A stretch of 64,000 bases of DNA, taken from NCBI GenBank assembly GCA_026874595.1, contig CM049315.1, positions 78,535,401 to 78,599,400 of the forward strand. Direction: 5' to 3'. The position numbers were made by a program, and so were the translations under genes. The notes under the pieces are model-generated. The model made no database searches and was not told where the DNA came from. It saw nothing but the letters and a program-made list of their open reading frames with translations. This stretch comes from Sipunculus nudus (lineage: Eukaryota > Annelida > Sipuncula > Golfingiida > Sipunculidae). Every line of letters starts with the position of its first letter. Within the stretch, counting starts at the first letter, position 1. Below are positions 1-7,504 of this stretch, piece by piece.

Positions 1-424
1 CTAAATTTGGAAGCAACTTTTCTCATTGGAATTTTGTTGATGCATAATTGGAGTGAATCTGTGTTTTCATGGACCATTAATTAACTGATCTGATCAATTC
101 AAACTGTTTTATATTCAGCAGGAAGATAGAGATCTACTGAACACAGCGTGAGGACTGATGCAGGGCCTCAAACATTCCTCCACAGGTTGCCAGCCCAGCC
201 CAGCAAGGCCAACTGCAGTCTGTTGTACAAAACCGTCCGAGTTCAGCAGGTACATACCCATGACACATCTGGCCAACCTACACCTGGGCTCCATTATGGT
301 GACCTCCATGACAGGATGAATTGCAATCCTTATTCCACACAAGCTGGTATTTGTGAAAAAGGGTGAATTTTAGACCCAACATCTAGGCCTTCCATTTCTG
401 AAACCAAATTTTGCTAATTTTAAA
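1..424 (+). repeat. Type A monomer (A1 variant), 424 bp
   Basis: This is the representative long monomer. The AT-rich head runs from 1 to 121 and ends in TTCAGCAG; the core is 122-249; the tail is 250-424. Type A is marked by GAACACAG after the core start, by AAACCGTCCGAG near the core end, and by CTACACCTGGGC and GGATGAATTGC in the tail. The A1 variant adds GATCTACTG and CAGTCTG. A1 copies start at 1, 4358, 9032, 13389, 19877, 25744, 33048, 40784, 43942, 56250, 58634, 59833, 61798 and 63348. A2 (CAGCACGGCC, 423 bp with one G lost near its end) starts at 1200, 10231, 14588, 15786, 34247, 45141 and 47880. A3 (419 bp) lacks one CCCAG unit. Small ORFs here are not credible genes. Confidence 0.9.
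122..249 (+). other. Exon-like 128-bp core (representative copy)
   Basis: The segment between TTCAGCAG and GTACAT is 128 bp. In about 130 monomers the core sits at the same offset: monomer start plus 121 to plus 248 in the 424- and 351-bp types. Upstream are CTGAT motifs about 28 and 33 bases before the AG, with a TGTTTTATATTC stretch between. Downstream is CAG followed by GTACAT, a weak match to the 5' splice consensus. All three forward frames have stop codons inside the core, so it cannot be an internal coding exon. Whether it is ever spliced or transcribed cannot be told from sequence. It may simply be the GC-richer half of a satellite. Confidence 0.35.
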
Positions 425-775
425 CTAAATTTTGAAGCAACTTTTCTCATTAGAATTTTGTTGATGCATAATTGGAGTGAATCTGTGTTTTCATGGACCA
501 TTAATTAACTGATCTGATCAATTCAGACTGTTTTATATTCAGCAGGAAGATAGAGATCCACTGAACACAGCGTGAGGACTGATGCAGGGCCTCCAACATT
601 CCTCCACAGGTTGCCAGCCCAGCCCAGCAAGGCCAACTGCAGCCTGTTGTACAAAAGCAGGGGAGTTCAGCAGGTACTTACCCTTGACACATCTGGCCAA
701 CCTACACCTGGGCTCCATTAGCCTTCAATTCTCTCTCCAATTCCAGGCCTTCCAGTTCTGAAAGCAAATTTTATA
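425..775 (+). repeat. Type B short monomer, 351 bp
   Basis: This short monomer shares head and core with the long types but has a different, shorter tail. The long tail is replaced after CTCCATTA by GCCTTCAATTCTCTCTCC and then TCCAGGCCTT, a tail also found in type E. Its core (546-673) ends AAAGCAGGGGAG and is followed by GTACTTACCC instead of GTACATACCC. Two subtypes occur. Plain B has AAGGCCAACTG and is usually followed by CTTCCAG; B' has AAGGCCCACTG and CTTTCAG. I count 33 B-class copies, including fused ones and the partial last monomer. B normally follows A, giving the A-B-C or A-B-D triads of about 1.2 kb. Confidence 0.9.
546..746 (+). other. Core plus 73-nt mini-intron-like segment in type B
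   Basis: In type B the 128-bp core (546-673) is followed by GTACTT. Only 73 bases later comes a pyrimidine-rich TTCAATTCTCTCTCC, then AATTCCAG at 739-746. The candidate intron 674-746 thus has GT and AG ends and a better pyrimidine tract than the core's own acceptor. Seventy-three bases is near the lower limit for vertebrate introns. The donor is weak, and no transcript evidence is available. Confidence 0.25.
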
Positions 776-1199
776 CTTTTTCTAGAACAACTTTTCTCAT
801 TGGAATTTTGCTGATGCATAATTGGAGGGAATCTTGTGTTTTCATGGACCATTAATTAACTGATCTGATCAATTCAAACTGTTTTATATTCAACAGGAAG
901 ATAGAGATCCACTGACCACAGCGTGAGGACTGATGCAGGGCCTCAAACATTCCTCCACAGGTTGCCAGCCCAGCCCAGCAAGGCCAACTGCAGCCTGATG
1001 TACAAAACCGGCCGAGTTCAGCAGGTACATACCCATGACACATCTGGCCAACCTATACAAGGGCTCCATTATGGTGACCTCTATAACAGGATGAGTTGCA
1101 ATCCTTATTCCACACAAGCTGGTATTTGTGAAAAAGGGTGATTTTTAGACCCAACATCTAGGCCTTCCATTTCTGAAACCAAATTTTGCTAATTTTAAA
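776..1199 (+). repeat. Type C monomer, 424 bp
   Basis: This long monomer has a head starting CTTTTTCTAGAACAAC with GGAGGGAATCTTGTG, and an acceptor-like TATTCAACAG in place of the CAGCAG of type A. The core is 897-1024 and is marked by CTGATGTACAAAACC and CGGCCGAG. The tail is marked by CCTATACAAGGGC and CCTCTATAACAGG. C copies start at 776, 1974, 9807, 11005, 14164, 15362, 16560, 20651, 33823, 41558, 44717, 47456 and 57025. Variants at 26519, 27955, 35021 and 36457 are fused with H-like heads or A-like tails. Confidence 0.88.
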
Positions 1200-3167
1200 C
1201 TAAATTTGGAAGCAACTTTTCTCATTGGAATTTTGTTGATGCATAATTGGAGTGAATCTGTGTTTTCATGGACCATTAATTAACTGATCTGATCAATTCA
1301 AACTGTTTTATATTCAGCAGGAAGATAGAGATCCACTGAACACAGCGTGAGGACTGATGCAGGGCCTCAAACATTCCTCCACAGGTTGCCAGCCCAGCCC
1401 AGCACGGCCAACTGCAGCCTGTTGTACAAAACCGTCCGAGTTCAGCAGGTACATACCCATGACACATCTGGCCAACCTACACCTGGGCTCCATTATGGTG
1501 ACCTCCATGACAGGATGAATTGCAATCCTTATTCCACACAAGCTGGTATTTGTGAAAAAGGGTGAATTTTAGACCCAACATCTAGGCCTTCCATTTCTGA
1601 AACCAAATTTTCTAATTTTAAACTAAATTTTGAAGCAACTTTTCTCATTAGAATTTTGTTGATGCATAATTGGAGTGAATCTGTGTTTTCATGGACCATT
1701 AATTAACTGATCTGATCAATTCAGACTGTTTTATATTCAGCAGGAAGATAGAGATCCACTGAACACAGCGTGAGGACTGATGCAGGGCCTCCAACATTCC
1801 TCCACAGGTTGCCAGCCCAGCCCAGCAAGGCCAACTGCAGCCTGTTGTACAAAAGCAGGGGAGTTCAGCAGGTACTTACCCTTGACACATCTGGCCAACC
1901 TACACCTGGGCTCCATTAGCCTTCAATTCTCTCTCCAATTCCAGGCCTTCCAGTTCTGAAAGCAAATTTTATACTTTTTCTAGAACAACTTTTCTCATTG
2001 GAATTTTGCTGATGCATAATTGGAGGGAATCTTGTGTTTTCATGGACCATTAATTAACTGATCTGATCAATTCAAACTGTTTTATATTCAACAGGAAGAT
2101 AGAGATCCACTGACCACAGCGTGAGGACTGATGCAGGGCCTCAAACATTCCTCCACAGGTTGCCAGCCCAGCCCAGCAAGGCCAACTGCAGCCTGATGTA
2201 CAAAACCGGCCGAGTTCAGCAGGTACATACCCATGACACATCTGGCCAACCTATACAAGGGCTCCATTATGGTGACCTCTATAACAGGATGAGTTGCAAT
2301 CCTTATTCCACACAAGCTGGTATTTGTGAAAAAGGGTGATTTTTAGACCCAACATCTAGGCCTTCCATTTCTGAAACCAAATTTTGCTAATTTTAAACTA
2401 AATTTGGAAGCAACTTTTCTCATTGGAATTTTGTTGATGCATAATTGGAGTGAATCTGTGTTTTCATGGACCATTAATTAACTGATCTGATCAATTCAAA
2501 CTGTTTTATATTCAGCAGGAAGATAGAGATCCACTGAACACAGCGTGAGGACTGATGCAGGGCCTCAAACATTCCTCCACAGGTTGCCAGCCCAGCAAGG
2601 CCAACTGCAGCCTGTTGTACAAAACCGTCCGAGTTCAGCAGGTACATACCCATGACACATCTGGCCAACCTACACCTGGGCTCCATTATGGTGACCTCCA
2701 TGACAGGATGAATTGCAATCCTTATTCCACACAAGCTGGTATTTGTGAAAAAGGGTGAATTTTAGACCCAACATCTAGGCCTTCCATTTCTGAAACCAAA
2801 TTTTGCTTATTTTAAACTAAATTTTGAAGCAACTTTTCTCATTAGAATTTTGTTGATGCATAATTGGAGTGAATCTGTGTTTTCATGGACCATTAATTAA
2901 CTGATCTGATCAATTCAAACTGTTTTATATTCAGCAGGAAGATAGAGATCCACTGAACACAGCGTGAGGACTGATGCAGGGCCTCCAACATTCCTCCACA
3001 GGTTGCCAGCCCAGCCCAGCAAGGCCCACTGCAGCCTGTTGTACAAAAGCAGGGGAGTTCAGCAGGTACTTACCCTTGACACATCTGGCCAACCTACACC
3101 TGGGCTCCATTAGCCTTCAATTCTCTCTCCAATTCCAGGCCTTTCAGTTCTGAAAGCAAATTTTAAA

Positions 3168-3591
3168 CTTTTTCTAAAACAACTTTTCTCATTGGAATTT
3201 TGCTGAGGCATAATTGAAGGGAATCTTGTGTTTTCATGGACCATTAATTAACTGATCTGATCAATTCAAACTGTTTTATATTCAACAGGAAGATAGAGAT
3301 CCACTGACCACAGCGTGAGGACTGATGGAGGGCCTCCAACATTCCTCCACAGGTTGCCAGCCCAGCCCAGCAAGGCCAACTGCAGCCTGATGTACAAAAC
3401 AGGCCGAGTTCAGCAGGTACATACCCATGACACATCTGGCCAACCTATACCTGGGCTCCATTATGGTGACCTCTATAACAGGATGAGTTGCAATCCTTAT
3501 TCCACACAAGCTGGTATTTGTTAAAAAGGGTGATTTTTAGACCCAAAATCTAGGCCTTCCATTTCTGAAACCAAATTTTACTAATTTTAAA
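3168..3591 (+). repeat. Type D monomer, 424 bp
   Basis: D is close to C but has AAACAGGCCGAG in the core and CCTATACCTGGGC in the tail. The head carries GCTGAGGCATAATTGAAGG. The core is 3289-3416. Plain D has GATGGAGGGCCTCC and a TTTGTTAAAAAGGG tail; it starts at 3168, 7842, 12199, 24554, 31858, 42752, 45915 and 48654. D'' has GATGCAGGGCCTCC and a TTTGTGAAAAAGGG tail; it starts at 8608, 25320, 32624, 43518, 46681, 49420, 58210 and 61374. D' (CTCAAAC) starts at 3934 and 12965. Other D-core copies, some with A- or C-type heads or a D'' tail, start at 19453, 40360, 55826, 59409 and 62924. D and D'' usually flank one E, forming a D-E-D'' block. Confidence 0.88.
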
Positions 3592-3933
3592 CTTATTTTC
3601 TTGTAGCAACTTTTCTGATTGGAATTTTGTTAATGCATAATTGGAGTGAACCTGTGTTTTCATTTACCATTAATCAACTGATCTAATCAATTCAAACTGT
3701 TTTTTATATTCCACAGGAAGATAGTGTTCCACTGACCACAGCGTGAGGACTGATGCAGGGCCTTCAACATTCCTCTACAGGTTGCCAGCCCAGCCCAGCC
3801 CAACAAGGCCAAGTGTAACAGCTGACTATGGGGCCAGGCATATACATATTTGTAAGGAAGTTCTTCTGATTCAGTTTAGCCTTCAATTCTCTCTCCAATT
3901 CCAGGCCTTTCAGTTCTGAAAGCAAATTTTAAA
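3592..3933 (+). repeat. Type E monomer, 342 bp, with a distinct tail
   Basis: E is the most divergent full-headed type. Its head begins CTTATTTTCTTGTAGCAAC and contains CATTTACCATTAATC, ending in ATATTCCACAG before the core at 3717. The core keeps GTTCCACTGACCACAGCG but breaks from the others after AAGGCCAAGTG, running into GTAACAGCTGACTATGGGG, a TATA-like CATATACATATTTG, GTAAGGAAG, and the pyrimidine-rich TTCAATTCTCTCTCC ending TCCAG. This tail is the source-like sequence for pieces seen in B, F, G and I. I count 18 E-class copies. E' copies at 7505, 24217, 31521 and 40023 are 337 bp because one CCCAG unit is missing. The E' at 19114 is 339 bp because a poly-T stretch gained two bases. Confidence 0.88.
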
Positions 3934-5132
3934 CTTTTTCTTAAACAACTTTTCTCATTGGAATTTTGCTGAGGCATAATTGAAGGGAATCTTGTGTTTT
4001 CATGGACCATTAATTAACTGATCTGATCAATTCAAACTGTTTTATATTCAACAGGAAGATAGAGATCCACTGACCACAGCGTGAGGACTGATGCAGGGCC
4101 TCAAACATTCCTCCACAGGTTGCCAGCCCAGCCCAGCAAGGCCAACTGCAGCCTGATGTACAAAACAGGCCGAGTTCAGCAGGTACATACCCATGACACA
4201 TCTGGCCAACCTATACCTGGGCTCCATTATGGTGACCTCTATAACAGGATGAGTTGCAATCCTTATTCCACACAAGCTGGTATTTGTGAAAAAGGGTGAT
4301 TTTTAGACCCAACATCTAGGCCTTCCATTTCTGAAACCAAATTTTGCTAATTTTAAACTAAATTTGGAAGCAACTTTTCTCATTGGAATTTTGTTGATGC
4401 ATAATTGGAGTGAATCTGTGTTTTCATGGACCATTAATTAACTGATCTGATCAATTCAAACTGTTTTATATTCAGCAGGAAGATAGAGATCTACTGAACA
4501 CAGCGTGAGGACTGATGCAGGGCCTCAAACATTCCTCCACAGGTTGCCAGCCCAGCCCAGCAAGGCCAACTGCAGTCTGTTGTACAAAACCGTCCGAGTT
4601 CAGCAGGTACATACCCATGACACATCTGGCCAACCTACACCTGGGCTCCATTATGGTGACCTCCATGACAGGATGAATTGCAATCCTTATTCCACACAAG
4701 CTGGTATTTGTGAAAAAGGGTGAATTTTAGACCCAACATCTAGGCCTTCCATTTCTGAAACCAAATTTTGCTAATTTTAAACTAAATTTTGAAGCAACTT
4801 TTCTCATTAGAATTTTGTTGATGCATAATTGGAGTGAATCTGTGTTTTCATGGACCATTAATTAACTGATCTGATCAATTCAGACTGTTTTATATTCAGC
4901 AGGAAGATAGAGATCCACTGAACACAGCGTGAGGACTGATGCAGGGCCTCCAACATTCCTCCACAGGTTGCCAGCCCAGCCCAGCAAGGCCAACTGCAGC
5001 CTGTTGTACAAAAGCAGGGGAGTTCAGCAGGTACTTACCCTTGACACATCTGGCCAACCTACACCTGGGCTCCATTAGCCTTCAATTCTCTCTCCAATTC
5101 CAGGCCTTTCAGTTCTGAAAGCAAATTTTAAA

Positions 5133-5582
5133 CTTTTTCTAAAACAACTTTTCTCATTGGAATTTTGCTGAGGCATAATTGAAGGGAATCTTGTGTTTTC
5201 ATGGACCATTAATTAACTGATCTGATCAATTCAAACTGTTTTATATTCAACAGGAAGATAGAGATCCACTGACCACAGCGTGAGGACTGATGCAGGGCCT
5301 CCATCATTCATCCACAGGTTGCCAGCCCAGCCCAGCAAGGCCAACTGCAGCCTGTTGTACAAAAGCGGGGGAGTTCAGCAGGTACATACCCATGACACAT
5401 CCCGCCAATCTACACCTTGGATCCAATATGGTGATCTCCATGACAGGATGAGTTGCAATCCTTATTCCACACAAGCTGGTATTTGTGAAAAAGGGTGATT
5501 TTTTGACCCAAAATCACAGGGACCAGGCATATACATATTTGTAAGGAGTTTTTCTGATTCAGTTTATCTTGCTTATTTTAAA
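5133..5582 (+). repeat. Type F monomer, 450 bp
   Basis: F is a long monomer with an enlarged tail. Its core (5254-5381) is marked by CCATCATTCATCC and AAAGCGGGGGAG, and the tail by CAATCTACACCTTGGATCC. After GATTTTTTGACCCAAAATC the tail switches to an E-like stretch (ACCAGGCATATACATATTTG, then GTAAGGAGTTTTTC) and closes TCTTGCTTATTTTAAA. F copies start at 5133, 21845, 27294, 29149, 35796 and 37651 and read CATCCCGCC. F' copies at 6421, 18030, 23133, 30437 and 38939 read CATCTCGCC, are 449 bp and have a head with ATAATCGGAG and GGCCCAATAATT. A 453-bp relative starts at 53622. F is always followed by the truncated type G. Confidence 0.87.
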
Positions 5583-5793
5583 CTTGTTCCACTGACCACA
5601 GCGTGAGGACTGATGCAGGGCCTTCAACATTCCTCCACAGGTTGCCAGCCCAGCCCAGCCTAACAAGGCCAAGTGTAACAGCTGACTATGGGGCCAGGCA
5701 TATACATATTTGTAAGGAAGTTCTTCTGATTCAGTTTAGCCTTCAATTCTCTCTCCAATTCCAGGCCTTTCAGTTCTGAAAGCAAATTTTAAA
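5583..5793 (+). repeat. Type G monomer, E truncated by a 131-bp head deletion, 211 bp
   Basis: G begins CTTGTTCCACTGACC and continues as type E (CAGCCTAACAAGGCC, TGTAACAGCTGAC and the pyrimidine-rich tail). Compared with the 342-bp E it lacks 131 bp covering almost the whole head and the acceptor-like CACAG. The join lies in a short CTTG/GTT overlap. Twelve copies start at 5583, 6870, 18479, 22295, 23582, 27744, 29599, 30886, 36246, 38101, 39388 and 54075. Copies after F' read CTCAACAGG and those after F read CTCCACAGG, so each F-G pair was duplicated as a unit. Confidence 0.87.
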
Positions 5794-6217
5794 CTTTTTC
5801 TGGAACAACTTTTCTCATTGGAATTTTGCTGATGCATAATTGGAGGGAATCTTGTGTTTTCATGGACCATTAATTAACTGATCTGATCAATTCAAACTGT
5901 TTTATATTCAACAGGAAGATAGAGATCGACTGACCACAGCGTGAGGACTGATGCAGGGCCTCCAACATTCCTCCACAGGTTGCCAGCCCAGCCCAGCAAG
6001 GCCAACTGCAGCCTGTTGTACAAAAGCAGGGAAGTTCAGCAGGTACTTACCCTTGACACATCTGACCAACCTACACCTGGGCTCCATTATGGTGACCTTC
6101 ATGACAGGAGGAGTTGCAATCCTTATTACACACAAGCTGGTATTTGTTAAAAAGGGTGATTTTTAAACCCAAAATCTAGGCCTTCCATTTCTGAAACCAA
6201 ATTTTGCTAATTTTAAA
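5794..6217 (+). repeat. Type H monomer, 424 bp
   Basis: H has a head starting CTTTTTCTGGAACAAC and the variant GATCGACTGACC. The core is 5915-6042 and ends AAAGCAGGGAAG, followed by GTACTTACCC. The tail carries GACCTTCATGACAGGAGG, CTTATTACACAC and TTTTTAAACCC. Copies start at 5794, 22506, 29810 and 38312. The monomer at 17403 is a B'-H fusion. Each H is followed by the core-less type I. The copy at 5794 has TCTGACCAAC where the other three have TCTGGCCAAC. Confidence 0.87.
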
Positions 6218-6420
6218 CTTATTTTCTTGTAGCAAATTTTCTGATTGGAATTTTGTTGATGCATAATTAGAGTGAACCTGTGTTTTCATGGACCATAAAT
6301 AAACATAAATAAACTATGGGGCCAGGCATATAAATAGTTGTAAGGAAGTTCTTCTGATTCAGTTTAGCCTTCAATTCTCTCTCCAATTCTAGGTCTCCAG
6401 TTCCAAAAACAAGTTTTTAA
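6218..6420 (+). repeat. Type I monomer, core-less deletion derivative, 203 bp
   Basis: I keeps an E-like head (CTTATTTTCTTGTAGCAAA) up to GGACCATAAATAAAC, then repeats the ten-base unit CATAAATAAA and joins directly to the E tail at ACTATGGGGCC. The whole exon-like core and the branch and acceptor motifs are gone. Two AATAAA hexamers lie at 6298-6303 and 6308-6313. The tail has ATATAAATAGTTG and AGGTCTCCAGTTCC, unlike E. Six copies start at 6218, 17827, 22930, 30234, 38736 and 52656. The identical junction in all six means the deletion arose once and was spread by duplication. Confidence 0.88.
6295..6314 (+). other. Paired AATAAA hexamers in type I
   Basis: A ten-base unit (ATAAATAAAC) is repeated directly, giving AATAAA at 6298-6303 and 6308-6313. 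These match the vertebrate polyadenylation hexamer. They occur only in the six type I monomers, and the 453-bp monomer at 53622 has one. No cleavage evidence exists, and AT-rich DNA yields such hexamers by chance. Confidence 0.3.
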
Positions 6421-7080
6421 CTTTTTCTAGAAGCAACTTTTCTCATTGGAATTTGCTGATGCATAATCGGAGTGAATCTGTGTTTTCATGGCCCAATAAT
6501 TAACTGATCTGATCAATTCAAACTGTTTTATATTCAACAGGAAGATAGAGATCCACTGACCACAGCGTGAGGACTGATGCAGGGCCTCCATCATTCATCC
6601 ACAGGTTGCCAGCCCAGCCCAGCAAGGCCAACTGCAGCCTGTTGTACAAAAGCGGGGGAGTTCAGCAGGTACATACCCATGACACATCTCGCCAATCTAC
6701 ACCTTGGATCCAATATGGTGATCTCCATGACAGGATGAGTTGCAATCCTTATTCCACACAAGCTGGTATTTGTGAAAAAGGGTGATTTTTTGACCCAAAA
6801 TCACAGGGACCAGGCATATACATATTTGTAAGGAGTTTTTCTGATTCAGTTTATCTTGCTTATTTTAAACTTGTTCCACTGACCACAGCGTGAGGACTGA
6901 TGCAGGGCCTTCAACATTCCTCAACAGGTTGCCAGCCCAGCCCAGCCTAACAAGGCCAAGTGTAACAGCTGACTATGGGGCCAGGCATATACATATTTGT
7001 AAGGAAGTTCTTCTGATTCAGTTTAGCCTTCAATTCTCTCTCCAATTCCAGGCCTTCCAGTTCTGAAAGCAAATTTTAAA

Positions 7081-7504
7081 CTTTTTCTGGAACAACTTTT
7101 CTCATTGGAATTTTGCTGATGCATAATTGGAGGGAATCTTGTGTTTTCATGGACCATTAATTAACTGATCTGATCAATTCAAACTGTTTTATATTCAACA
7201 GGAAGATAGAGATCGACTGACCACAGCGTGAGGACTGATGCAGGGCCTCAAACATTCCTCCACAGGTTGCCAGCCCAGCCCAGCAAGGCCAACTGCAGCC
7301 TGTTGTAAAAAACCGGGGGAGTTCAGCAGGTACATACCCATGACACATCTGGCCAACCTACACCTGGGCTCCATTATGGTGACCTCCATGAAAGGATGAG
7401 TTGCAATCCTTATTCTACACAAGCTGGTATTTGTTAAAAAGGGTGATTTTTAGACCCAAAATCTAGGCCTTCCATTTCTGAAACCAAATTTTGCTAATTT
7501 TAAA
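7081..7504 (+). repeat. Type J monomer, 424 bp
   Basis: J has an H-like head (CTGGAACAAC, GATCGACTG) and a core (7202-7329) with GTTGTAAAAAACCGGGGGAG. The tail reads CCATGAAAGGATGAG and TTATTCTACAC. Copies start at 7081, 18690, 23793, 31097 and 39599, always before E'. A second form (J') has CATTATCGTGACC and CCTTAATTCA and starts at 51043, 54637 and 60608. In J' the head is C-like (CTAGAAC, GATCCACTG), so J' is a mosaic of a C-type head and a J core. Confidence 0.86.

Larger units (their letters stand above)
1..3167 (+). repeat. A-B-C triad block (8 monomers)
   Basis: The monomer starts and types are 1 A1, 425 B, 776 C, 1200 A2, 1623 B, 1974 C, 2398 A3 and 2817 B'. The first two triads are 1,199 and 1,198 bp and differ by the variants that separate A1 from A2. 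A3 at 2398 is 419 bp because one CCCAG unit is missing from its core. Confidence 0.88.
3168..5132 (+). repeat. D-E-D' block followed by A1-B
   Basis: The monomer starts and types are 3168 D, 3592 E, 3934 D', 4358 A1 and 4782 B. The B at 4782 has a plain B body with GGCCAACTG but a B'-type end (CTTTCAG, AAACTTTTTCTAAAAC), so it is itself a crossover product that leads into type F. Confidence 0.86.

Noticed and set aside
115-342. Minus-strand 75-codon and plus-strand 72-codon ORFs over the same DNA
   Set aside because: Both start at GTG, not ATG, overlap on opposite strands and lie within repeat units. They are chance frames repeated with the monomer.
852-1043. Minus-strand 63-codon ORF with an ATG start, repeated in most long monomers
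   Set aside because: It spans the core and both presumed splice sites in antisense and shows no recognisable domain. Differences among copies are mostly amino-acid changing, and frames are kept only because the copies are recent. No gene is supported.
6291-6315. Microsatellite in type I
   Set aside because: It is only two copies of a ten-base unit, identical in the main copies, so it is a duplication junction rather than an active microsatellite.
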